Shown here in pieces: positions 1 through 7,670 of a DNA stretch of 53,592 bases. Position 1 is the first letter of the stretch; every line of letters starts with the position of its first letter. Source of the DNA: an uncultured Marvinbryantia sp. (GTDB lineage: Bacteria > Bacillota > Clostridia > Lachnospirales > Lachnospiraceae); assembly GCA_934408725.1 (NCBI GenBank), contig CAKRVB010000019.1, positions 1 through 53,592 of the forward strand, written 5' to 3'. Under the pieces are notes generated by a model. That model ran no database searches. It saw nothing but the letters and a program-made list of their open reading frames with translations, and had not been told where the DNA came from. The position numbers and the translations under genes were made by a program.

Positions 1-1
1 T

Positions 2-346
2 TGTGAGTAAGGTAAATGATCGCGGCTGGCAGGCCGAAAGGTGCCAGACGAGGAAAGTCCGGGCTTCACAGGGCAGGATGCCGGATAACGTCCGGTGGAG
101 GCGACTCCAAGGATAGTGCAACAGAAATGTACCGCCTCTTTTGAGGTAAGGGTGGAAGGGCAGTGTAAGAGACTACCGCCTGGCTGGTAACAGACAGGGC
201 ATATGTAAACCCCATTCGAAGCAAGACCGAATAAAAGCATATGGCGGCCCGTCAGCTTTAGGTAGGTCGCTTGAGCCTGGTGGCAACATCAGGCCTGGAT
301 AGATGATCATTCACGACATAACCCGGCTTATCGCTTTGCTCACAGA
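2..346 (+). ncRNA. rnpB: RNase P RNA component
   Basis: This is the catalytic RNA of ribonuclease P, which trims the 5' leaders of tRNA precursors. The sequence shows the universal 5' core block GAGGAAAGTCCGGGC at about 50-64, the ACAGAAA block near 120, the AGAGACTACCG segment near 168 and the 3' block CCCGGCTTATCG near 322. The ends pair as helix P1 (TGTGAG at the start with CTCACA at 339-344), so the molecule looks complete. Its promoter lies outside the window. A strong terminator hairpin follows at 363-403. Confidence 0.97.
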
Positions 347-362
347 TATGCCATGACAACAA

Positions 363-403
363 AAAAGGTGCCTTGAAACTTAACGGTTTCAAGGCACCTT
401 TTT
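363..403. terminator. Bidirectional intrinsic terminator between rnpB and pyrI
   Basis: A 17-bp stem (363-379 with 386-402) has a short loop, an A-run on the left and a T-run on the right. It can end rnpB on the plus strand and pyrBI on the minus strand. Confidence 0.93.
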
Positions 404-414
404 ATCACAGCGAT

Positions 415-846
415 TTATTGTCCGCTGCCGTATTTCTGTTCACAGTATTTGCAGCGGTATACTTCTTTTTCCGGATCGGTCAGAGTAAAGATCTGATCCA
501 GTCCCTGTTCAATAGAAGTGATACATCTCGGATTCTTGCATTTCAGGATATTGACAATCTTTTTCGGAAGAGTCAGTTCCCTTTTAGCAACAATCACCCC
601 ATCTTTGATAATATTTACCGTAATATTGTGGTCAATGAATCCCAGAATATCGATATTCAGCATATCGATCGGACATTCCACCTTGATGATGTCTTTTCTG
701 CCCATTTTGTTGCTGGTGGCATTTTTGATAATTGCAACAGTACAGTCCAGTTCATCCAGCTTCAGATAATGATAAATGGTCATACTTTTGCCGGCTTCGA
801 TATGATCCAGAACAAATCCTTCGTTTAACTGTCCTACATTTAACAT
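415..846 (-). CDS. pyrI: Aspartate carbamoyltransferase regulatory subunit
   Basis: PyrI is the nucleotide-binding regulatory chain of aspartate transcarbamoylase, the committed step of pyrimidine synthesis. The 143-residue product has the N-terminal allosteric fold (residues 1-90) and a C-terminal zinc domain with four cysteines in two pairs (CKNPRC and CKYC) near residues 102-138, which contacts the PyrB trimer. It sits directly downstream of pyrB with a 24-nt gap, so the two are co-transcribed. At 143 residues it is a little shorter than the E. coli protein (about 153). It ends next to the shared terminator with rnpB. The start ATG at 846 is preceded by an AAGGAG ribosome site. Confidence 0.95.
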   Translation of the reverse strand: MLNVGQLNEGFVLDHIEAGKSMTIYHYLKLDELDCTVAIIKNATSNKMGRKDIIKVECPIDMLNIDILGFIDHNITVNIIKDGVIVAKRELTLPKKIVNILKCKNPRCITSIEQGLDQIFTLTDPEKEVYRCKYCEQKYGSGQ

Positions 847-870
847 AAGTTTTCACACTCCTTTTTCGAA

Positions 871-1791
871 TTACTGGTCGCGCCATTTCAACAGTGTCAG
901 AATCAGGGCCATTCTTGCATAGACGCCGTACTGAACTTGTTTGAAGTAGGCTGCTCGTGGGTCATCATCAACTTCTACAGCAATCTCGTTTACACGAGGA
1001 AGCGGATGGAGAACCAGCATATCAGGTCCGGCCAGTTTCATCTTTTCTTTATCCAGGATATAGAAATCCTTCATACGTACATAATCCTCTTCATTGAAGA
1101 AACGTTCCTTCTGCACACGGGTCATGTAGAGCAGATCCAGTTCCGGAAGGGCATCTTCCAGACGAACGACTTCTTTATAAGGAATATTGTTTTTGGCCAG
1201 AACATCTTCACGGATATAGCTTGGCACACGAAGCTCCTCCGGAGAGATCAGGACAAAACGTACATTCGGGTAACGGATCATGGCATGGATCAGAGAATGA
1301 ACGGTACGTCCAAATTTCAGGTCTCCACAGAAACCAATGGTCAGGTTATCCAGACGTCCTTTCAGGGAACGGATTGTCAGCAGATCTGTAAGAGTCTGGG
1401 TCGGATGCTGATGTCCGCCGTCGCCTGCGTTGATGACAGGAATGGATGATTTGGTGGAAGCTACATAGGCAGCACCTTCCTTAGGATGACGGATCGCGCA
1501 GATGTCTGCGTAGCAGGAAATCATGCGGATCGTATCAGCAACGCTTTCTCCTTTGGCAGCAGAACTGCTGGCAGCCGAAGAAAAACCAAGTACCTGACCA
1601 CCCAGATTGATCATAGCAGCTTCAAAACTGAGTCGTGTTCGTGTACTTGGTTCATAAAATAAAGTAGCAATTTTAAGGCCATCACATTTATGTGAATACT
1701 TGGAAGGGTTCGCTTCAATGTCATTCGCAAGATCAAGAATACCGTCGATTTCCTCTACGGTAAGATCTAAAGGGTTCATCAAATGTCTCAT
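871..1791 (-). CDS. pyrB: Aspartate carbamoyltransferase catalytic subunit
   Basis: PyrB condenses carbamoyl phosphate with aspartate to give N-carbamoyl-aspartate in the cytosol. The 306-residue protein has the carbamoyl-phosphate signature [12 protein letters not shown] near residue 50, the HPTQTL motif near 128-133 and the HPLPRVNEI motif near 260-268, all intact. Length matches the family. It is first in a pyrBI operon, and its upstream region carries a palindrome over the -10 box (1804-1837). No PyrR-type leader terminator is visible, so control probably acts at the promoter or through the PyrI subunit. Confidence 0.97.
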   Translation of the reverse strand: MRHLMNPLDLTVEEIDGILDLANDIEANPSKYSHKCDGLKIATLFYEPSTRTRLSFEAAMINLGGQVLGFSSAASSSAAKGESVADTIRMISCYADICAIRHPKEGAAYVASTKSSIPVINAGDGGHQHPTQTLTDLLTIRSLKGRLDNLTIGFCGDLKFGRTVHSLIHAMIRYPNVRFVLISPEELRVPSYIREDVLAKNNIPYKEVVRLEDALPELDLLYMTRVQKERFFNEEDYVRMKDFYILDKEKMKLAGPDMLVLHPLPRVNEIAVEVDDDPRAAYFKQVQYGVYARMALILTLLKWRDQ

Positions 1792-1803
1792 CTAATTATC
1801 TCC

Positions 1804-1851
1804 TTTTCGTATACTCTGTAAACAGTATACACGAAAAGTTTAAAATAGCAA
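1804..1851 (-). promoter_or_regulatory. pyrBI promoter with overlapping palindrome
   Basis: On the minus strand a -35 box TTGCTA (plus positions 1846-1851) and a -10 box TATACT (1824-1829) are 16 bp apart. A near-palindrome (TTTTCGTATACT and its partner AGTATACACGAAAA, 1804-1837) covers the -10 and start region, which suits an operator. The protein that would bind it is unknown. Confidence 0.6.
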
Positions 1852-1860
1852 GCAGAAAAA

Positions 1861-2238
1861 TCAGTGTTTTACAACTTTTTCAAACAGGAGCCCTGTGAGG
1901 AACCAGACAGGGGCATAGTCCAGACGGATGACACCGTGAAAGTTCAGAGGAGCATTGCTGTAATCCCAGGGACAGAGATCATGCTTTTTTAAAAGGGTAC
2001 CGGTCAGGTACTCCATGGTGAAGATACCGTTCATGTAGAGCATACCACGAAGAGCAATATTTTGGTTTTTCAGTTTTCTGGACAGCGGTCCTATGATGGC
2101 TGCCATGCCATAGATCGGGAACATCCAAACGGAAGAATGACCAATCATCTTATAATCCTGGCGGGACAGGGAATGCAGACTGGTCCAGAGAAGCTCCAGA
2201 CACCAGCCGCAGATACCGCATTTCATAAAGTTCTTCAT
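1861..2238 (-). CDS. CmpB-like membrane protein (putative ABC-transporter type IV, PF06541)
   Basis: This is a small polytopic membrane protein of the PF06541 family, whose function is not established. Hallmarks are GWCLELLWTSL near the N-terminus, the WMFPIYG motif, EYLTG, CPWDYS and the C-terminal RLDYAPVWFLTGLLFE. I chose the ATG at 2238, which gives 125 residues and begins at the family's usual N-terminus; a TTG at 2262 would add eight residues, and no strong ribosome site separates the two. It is encoded divergently from folC, with the folC promoter just upstream. It is convergent with nothing obvious and is followed by the pyrB promoter. Confidence 0.8.
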   Translation of the reverse strand: MKNFMKCGICGWCLELLWTSLHSLSRQDYKMIGHSSVWMFPIYGMAAIIGPLSRKLKNQNIALRGMLYMNGIFTMEYLTGTLLKKHDLCPWDYSNAPLNFHGVIRLDYAPVWFLTGLLFEKVVKH

Positions 2239-2275
2239 AGAGTCAGTATGTCCAGGAAGCAAAAAAGTATGCTAC

Positions 2276-2303
2276 TTGAAAAAAAGATGAGGTATGATAT
2301 ACT
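2276..2303 (+). promoter_or_regulatory. Sigma-A promoter of the folC-pheA-ppk operon
   Basis: TTGAAA at 2276-2281 and TATACT at 2298-2303 are separated by 16 bp and lie about 75 nt before the first gene. Confidence 0.6.
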
Positions 2304-2378
2304 AAAAAATAATATGCCGTGTCCATAAGAATAGAGGGCAGGCAGGAAAAGTGATGAAGTATCAAATGAGGAGAAATT

Positions 2379-3686
2379 ATGACATACGAAGAAGCGAGAA
2401 GCTATCTGGAGGAAATGAATAAAACCGGAATTGTGCTCGGACTGGAGAGTATGGAACATCTCTTGGCGGAACTTGGGAATCCACAGGATCAGCTGAAGTT
2501 TATCCATATTGCAGGAACCAATGGAAAAGGTTCTGTGCTGGCTTATCTGTCTACTATTTTAAAAGAAGCAGGATACCGGGTGGGACGGTATATATCCCCG
2601 ACTTTGTTTTCTTATCGGGAGCGTATTCAGGTAAATGAGGAATATATCAGCCGTGAGGCCGTGAGCTGCTATGTGGAAAAGATAAAGCAGGCTATTGAAC
2701 GGATGCGGGAAAAGAATATGCCGGATCCGACGATTTTTGAAGTGGAGACGGCAATGGCTTTTTTATATTTTGTGGATCAGAACTGTGATATTGTTGTTCT
2801 GGAGACTGGCATGGGTGGTGACACGGATGCTACCAATGTGATCCGCACGACGGTGATGGAAGTCATCGTATCCATCAGCAAGGATCACACAGCATTTCTG
2901 GGAAATACACTGGCTGAGATTGCCGGACACAAAGCAGGTATTATTAAGCCGGGAACGGTGGTAGTATCTGCAAAGCAGGCACCGGAAGCCATGGCTGTGC
3001 TGGAAGAAAAAGCCAGAAGCTGCAATGCTGTATTAAAAGCAGCAGACTGGGAGCAGGCAGAAGACATCCGCTATGGTCTGGAGGAGCAGAGCTTCTCTTA
3101 TGGCCATGACCGTGACATCTGTATTCATCTTGGTGGAAGTTATCAGATTAAAAATGCGGTGACTGCCTATATTGGTGTGCAGGCACTGAGGGAACTGGGC
3201 TATTCGATCAGTGAGGGGCAGATGCGGCAGGGATTTGCAAAGACACGATGGAATGGAAGATTTACTGTGCTGCAGAAAAATCCCATGGTGATTATTGATG
3301 GTGCACATAATCCGGACGGTGCAGCAGAACTGGAAAAATCCATCTGCCAGTGCCTGAAAAATAAAGAGATTTATGCGATCTGCGGGGTCTTTCGGGATAA
3401 GGAATATGATCAGGTGCTACACTGTATTCTGCCCCACGTGAAATCAGTGATTACTATTCAGACCCCAGGCAATCCAAGGGCACTGCCTGCAGAGGAACTG
3501 GCAGAAGCTGCAAAGCAGTATTGTCCGCAGGTTCATGCAGAAGAGAATATAGAAAAAGCGGTTCGGAAGTCTGTGGAACAGGCAAAAAGGTCGAATGGTG
3601 TGGTACTGGCATTTGGTTCCCTGTCTTTCCTTGGGGAGATCCGAAAAGCAATAAATGAAAGGAAAACAGAAGGAATATATGATTGA
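2379..3686 (+). CDS. folC: Folylpolyglutamate synthase/dihydrofolate synthase family protein, copy 1
   Basis: FolC enzymes add glutamate to dihydropteroate or folates using ATP. The 435-residue product has the P-loop HIAGTNGKGSV near residues 43-53, the Mur-ligase DHTAFLG segment, the AGHKAGIIK lysine motif and the C-terminal VIIDGAHNPDG. Two positions differ from the usual family motif: GMGGDTDATN instead of GLGGRLDATN, and AGHKAG instead of AGEKAG, whereas the second copy at 14942 has the standard forms. This copy may therefore have a specialised substrate. It is first in an operon and its end overlaps the pheA start by 8 nt. Confidence 0.92.
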   Translation: MTYEEARSYLEEMNKTGIVLGLESMEHLLAELGNPQDQLKFIHIAGTNGKGSVLAYLSTILKEAGYRVGRYISPTLFSYRERIQVNEEYISREAVSCYVEKIKQAIERMREKNMPDPTIFEVETAMAFLYFVDQNCDIVVLETGMGGDTDATNVIRTTVMEVIVSISKDHTAFLGNTLAEIAGHKAGIIKPGTVVVSAKQAPEAMAVLEEKARSCNAVLKAADWEQAEDIRYGLEEQSFSYGHDRDICIHLGGSYQIKNAVTAYIGVQALRELGYSISEGQMRQGFAKTRWNGRFTVLQKNPMVIIDGAHNPDGAAELEKSICQCLKNKEIYAICGVFRDKEYDQVLHCILPHVKSVITIQTPGNPRALPAEELAEAAKQYCPQVHAEENIEKAVRKSVEQAKRSNGVVLAFGSLSFLGEIRKAINERKTEGIYD

Positions 3687-4809
3687 TTTATCAGAATTAA
3701 GAAACCAGATCGATGACATCGACCGTCAGATTGTGGATTTATATGAAAAACGTATGGCTGTCAGCAGTCAGGTGGCAGAATATAAGATTGAGACAGGGAA
3801 GAAAGTCTTTGATAAAGAACGGGAGGATTCCAAGCTGGAGACATTAAAAGGACTGACACATAACGACTTTAACAGTCATGGAATCGAAGAACTGTTTCAG
3901 CAGATTATGTCCATGAGCCGTAAGCTTCAGTATCAGCTGCTGACTAAAAAAGGTGTGGTAGGCAGGCTGCCATTTACAGAAGTAGAGCAGCTGGAGAAGC
4001 AAAATGTCCGGGTCGTATTTCAGGGCGTGGAAGGCGCTTACAGTCAGGCGGCCATGAAAGCTTTTTTCGGAGATGAGATCACCTCCTTTCACGTAAAACA
4101 GTGGAGAGATGCGTTAAGCGCCATTTCGGAAGGAATGGCAGATTTTGCAGTACTTCCAATTGAAAATTCGACTGCAGGTTTTGTCAGTGAAATCTATGAT
4201 CTGTTATTGAAATACGATGATTACATTGTGGGCGAGCAGATCATAAGAATTGAGCACAAGCTGCTGGGATGCCCGGGAGCAAAGCTGGAGGATATCCGCA
4301 GTGTCTACTCCCATGAACAGGCTCTGATGCAGTGTGAGCAGTATTTGAATCGTCACCGTAACTGGACACAAACGGCATTGGAGAATACTGCAGGTGCGGC
4401 CAAGAAGGTGGCAGAAGACCATGATAAGACACAGGCGGCGATTGCCAGTGCGATTGCCGGAGAAACTTTTGGACTGGAGATTCTGGATGAGAATCTCTGT
4501 GAAAATGATGTGAATTCTACCAGGTTCATTATTGTATCCAATCAGCGCATTTTTGAAAAGAATGCGAAAAAGATCAGTATTTGCTTTGAACTGCCACATC
4601 ACAGCGGATCATTGTATAATATTTTATCTCATTTTATTTATAATAATCTGAATATGAGCAAGATTGAATCCCGCCCGCTTCCGGGAAGAAACTGGGAGTA
4701 TCGTTTTTTTGTGGATTTTGAAGGCAATCTGAATGACAGTGCTGTAAAAAATGCAATCCGTGGCATTACGGAAGAAGCAGCAAATATGAAAATACTTGGA
4801 AATTACTAA
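3679..4809 (+). CDS. pheA: Bifunctional chorismate mutase/prephenate dehydratase (P-protein)
   Basis: This protein makes phenylpyruvate from chorismate via prephenate for phenylalanine synthesis. The order is an AroQ-type chorismate mutase (about residues 3-85, motif ELRNQIDDIDRQIVDLYEKR), a prephenate dehydratase domain (about 110-285, with GAYSQAA, PIENSTAG and the NSTRF motif) and a C-terminal ACT domain (about 297-375) with the ESRP phenylalanine-binding motif, so feedback inhibition by phenylalanine is likely. I place the start at ATG 3679 (376 residues) because AGAAGGA precedes it by the right distance; an upstream ATG at 3655 lacks a ribosome site. The 8-nt overlap with folC suggests translational coupling. 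Confidence 0.96.
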   Translation: MIDLSELRNQIDDIDRQIVDLYEKRMAVSSQVAEYKIETGKKVFDKEREDSKLETLKGLTHNDFNSHGIEELFQQIMSMSRKLQYQLLTKKGVVGRLPFTEVEQLEKQNVRVVFQGVEGAYSQAAMKAFFGDEITSFHVKQWRDALSAISEGMADFAVLPIENSTAGFVSEIYDLLLKYDDYIVGEQIIRIEHKLLGCPGAKLEDIRSVYSHEQALMQCEQYLNRHRNWTQTALENTAGAAKKVAEDHDKTQAAIASAIAGETFGLEILDENLCENDVNSTRFIIVSNQRIFEKNAKKISICFELPHHSGSLYNILSHFIYNNLNMSKIESRPLPGRNWEYRFFVDFEGNLNDSAVKNAIRGITEEAANMKILGNY

Positions 4810-4822
4810 ACAGGAGCAAGTT

Positions 4823-6106
4823 ATGACAAGAACAGAAGAATTAATGATCTATCGCAATTTTGAAGATGGAAGAATCTTTGAAGATATGATCTGGATACTG
4901 AACCATTACGAAGAAGAAGAAAGCAGCGTACTGAAAGAGATGTATTACGAAACTGCTCACGGGCTGATTGAGATGGCCGGGAACTTTGGTTTTGCCGGCA
5001 ATCTCTGGCATAATTATCTGACCTATCTGCTGGTGAATAACGAGAATGTATTCAGTACTTCCTGTGAGATTGTAGGAAAAATAGAAGGTACGATCAATGA
5101 ACTGGCCAGACATGATTTTGAGATTTTCCGTGCACTGTATCAGTTTGATTTCGGAAAACTGGACGAAAAGCTGGGGGTTACCGGTATGCAGTATCTGAGA
5201 GCCTATCAGAACAGTGGCTCAGGCAGGCAATTCAACCAGAGAATCCGCGACCGTATCGATACACTGACCAGGGAACTGGAAGCTTCCGTTTCCGTGGAAG
5301 AGTTTATGGAACATATGATTCACTTCTACCAGGAATTTGGTGTAGGCAAGCTGGGGCTGCACAAAGCCTTTCGAATTGTGCATGATGAAGCGGGAGTAAA
5401 GATTGTGCCGATCACCAGAATCGCTCATGTGTGCCTGGAAGATCTGGTAGGATATGAAGCGGCAAAGCAAAAGCTGATTGACAATACAGAAGCATTTATT
5501 AAAGGAAAAAGAGCGAATAACTGCCTGCTTTTTGGAGATGCGGGAACCGGAAAATCTTCCAGTATCAAAGCAATCCTAAATAAATACTATGATCAGGGAC
5601 TTCGTGTGATTGAAGTATACAAGCACCAGTTCCAGGATCTGAATGATGTGATTGCCCAGGTAAAGAACCGTAATTATAAGTTCATTATTTATATGGATGA
5701 TTTGTCTTTTGAAGACTTTGAGATCGAATACAAGTACCTGAAAGCTGTGATCGAAGGTGGGCTGGAACGTAAGCCGGACAATATCCTGATTTATGCAACA
5801 TCCAACCGCAGACATCTGGTAAGAGAGAAGTTCAGCGATAAAGAGGACAGAAGAGATGATCTTCATTCTTCTGATACGGTACAGGAAAAGCTGTCACTGG
5901 TGAATCGTTTTGGAGTGCAGATCTTCTTCTGTGCACCAAGCAAGAAAGAATTCCAGAACATTGTCAGAACGCTTGCAGAAAAGAATCATGTGGTGATGGA
6001 CGAGGAAGAACTGCTCCTGGAAGCAAATAAATGGGAACTGTCCCATGGAGGGTTGTCAGGAAGAACGGCGCAGCAGTTTATCGATTATCTGCTGGGAAAG
6101 ATGTAA
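4823..6106 (+). CDS. DUF815-family AAA ATPase
   Basis: This is a 427-residue cytosolic ATPase of the DUF815 type. The N-terminal half is helical and unassigned; the C-terminal half is an AAA core with Walker A GDAGTGKSS near residue 238 and Walker B FIIYMDDL near 290, then a sensor-like YATSNRRH segment near 328. Family members are conserved in Clostridia but their client is unknown. The start at ATG 4823 follows CAGGAG; an in-frame TTG at 4796 overlaps pheA and has no ribosome site. It lies between pheA and the polyphosphate genes with gaps of 13 and 36 nt, so it is probably co-transcribed. Confidence 0.85.
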   Translation: MTRTEELMIYRNFEDGRIFEDMIWILNHYEEEESSVLKEMYYETAHGLIEMAGNFGFAGNLWHNYLTYLLVNNENVFSTSCEIVGKIEGTINELARHDFEIFRALYQFDFGKLDEKLGVTGMQYLRAYQNSGSGRQFNQRIRDRIDTLTRELEASVSVEEFMEHMIHFYQEFGVGKLGLHKAFRIVHDEAGVKIVPITRIAHVCLEDLVGYEAAKQKLIDNTEAFIKGKRANNCLLFGDAGTGKSSSIKAILNKYYDQGLRVIEVYKHQFQDLNDVIAQVKNRNYKFIIYMDDLSFEDFEIEYKYLKAVIEGGLERKPDNILIYATSNRRHLVREKFSDKEDRRDDLHSSDTVQEKLSLVNRFGVQIFFCAPSKKEFQNIVRTLAEKNHVVMDEEELLLEANKWELSHGGLSGRTAQQFIDYLLGKM

Positions 6107-6142
6107 GTATTTCAAACCAATAACAATAAAGGAGAAAAGAAG

Positions 6143-7657
6143 ATGGCTGTCACACTATTTGCTGCGATCAATGTTGGTTCCTATGAAGTGGAAATGAAGA
6201 TTTTTCAGTATGTGACACGGAAAGAGTTCAAGGAGATCGATCATGTCAGATACCGGATTGAACTGGGAAAGGACACCTATACCACAGGCAAAATCGGGGT
6301 AGACAAGATTGAGGAGTTGTGCAAAGTACTGAATGATTTTGTAAAGATCATGAATGGATATAAGGTAAAAGTCTATCGTGCCTGTGCCACCAGTGCAGTC
6401 AGAGAAGCAGAGAATCATTTGCTGATTGCGGAGTACGTGGAACATATGACAGGAATTCATATGGAGATTCTGGACAACTCTGAGCAGAGATTCCTGGATT
6501 ATAAGTCGATTGCTTTTGGAGAAAAGGACTTTTACAAAATAATCCAGAAGGGTACAGCCATCGTAGAAGTAGGCGGCGGAAGTGTGCAGGTATGCTTATT
6601 TGATAATGATAAGCTGGTGACCACGCAGAATATCCGCATCGGAAATCTGCGTATTCGTGAGAAAGTAGCAGATTTTTCCAGAGAAACGCTTCATACCGAG
6701 GAAATGGTGGAAGAACTGATCAATAATGATCTGGAAAGCTTTAAAAAGATGTATCTGAAGGATCGTGATATCAAGTGCCTGGTTATTACCGGAGATTACA
6801 TCCTGGAACTGCTGAAAAAGCATGAGGTCACGGCAGAAGAATTTCGTGCCATGTACGATGCTATCATTTACAAGCACCCGGAAGAGATTGCCAAGGAGTA
6901 TGGAATCCCTTCAGAAAGTGCCTCTCTGATTCTTCCTTCTGTTACGATCTATAAACGCATCATCGAGGAATTAGAAGCAGAGGCGATTTATCTGCCGGGT
7001 ACCTCATTAAGCGATGGAATCGCTTATGACTATGCTCAGAAAATGCGTTATATTAAGCCGGAACATCAGTTCAATGATGATATCATTGCAGCTGCCCGTA
7101 TCATTGCCAAACGATATCAGGGAAACAAAGGACATATCCGGAATCTGGAAAAACTGGCACTGGCCATTTTTGATAAAATGAAGAAAATCTCCGGGCTGGG
7201 AGAGCGACAGAGACTGCTTTTGCAGATCGCAGTGATTCTCCACGGCTGCGGCAAATATATTAATTTATCAGATGCAGCCCAGTGTTCTTACAGTATTATT
7301 ATGGCGACAGAGATTATTGGGTTGTCCACTGCGGAAAGAAGCATTATTGCCAACGTAGTAAGATATAATACAGTAGAATTTACCATGGAAGATGTGCTGA
7401 CCCAGCAGCTGCGGCAGGAAGATTATCTGGTGATTGTGAAACTGGTGGCTATTTTACGTGTGGCCAATGCACTGGATCGCAGTCATAAGCAGAAGTTTGA
7501 GCAGGTACGGCTGATATTAAAGGACGCACAGCTGGAAATTGTGGTGGATACCAGTGAAGATATTACACTGGAAAAAGGATTGTTTCCACCAAAAGCGGAC
7601 TATTTTGAAGAAGTATTTCATGTACGGCCAATGATCCGTAAGAAAAAGAATCTATAG
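6143..7657 (+). CDS. ppx: Exopolyphosphatase / Ppx-GppA family phosphatase
   Basis: The 504-residue product belongs to the Ppx/GppA sugar-kinase/actin-like fold family, which removes terminal phosphate from polyphosphate or converts pppGpp to ppGpp. The N-terminal ATPase-like lobe begins AAINVGSYEVEMK, with the usual D-x-G-S of the first phosphate loop changed to N-V-G-S. The second phosphate loop IVEVGGGSVQV is at about residues 140-150. The C-terminal part (about 310-500) is an HD-like helical domain. It lies 13 nt before ppk1, so the pair makes and degrades polyphosphate from one transcript. Specificity cannot be settled from sequence. Confidence 0.9.
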   Translation: MAVTLFAAINVGSYEVEMKIFQYVTRKEFKEIDHVRYRIELGKDTYTTGKIGVDKIEELCKVLNDFVKIMNGYKVKVYRACATSAVREAENHLLIAEYVEHMTGIHMEILDNSEQRFLDYKSIAFGEKDFYKIIQKGTAIVEVGGGSVQVCLFDNDKLVTTQNIRIGNLRIREKVADFSRETLHTEEMVEELINNDLESFKKMYLKDRDIKCLVITGDYILELLKKHEVTAEEFRAMYDAIIYKHPEEIAKEYGIPSESASLILPSVTIYKRIIEELEAEAIYLPGTSLSDGIAYDYAQKMRYIKPEHQFNDDIIAAARIIAKRYQGNKGHIRNLEKLALAIFDKMKKISGLGERQRLLLQIAVILHGCGKYINLSDAAQCSYSIIMATEIIGLSTAERSIIANVVRYNTVEFTMEDVLTQQLRQEDYLVIVKLVAILRVANALDRSHKQKFEQVRLILKDAQLEIVVDTSEDITLEKGLFPPKADYFEEVFHVRPMIRKKKNL

Positions 7658-7670
7658 GGAGGGAGCACAG

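Noticed and set aside
6143..7657. Ppx-like gene as a sporulation or stringent-response factor
   Set aside because: The direct pairing with ppk1 makes polyphosphate turnover the simplest reading; nothing else in the context supports a ppGpp role.
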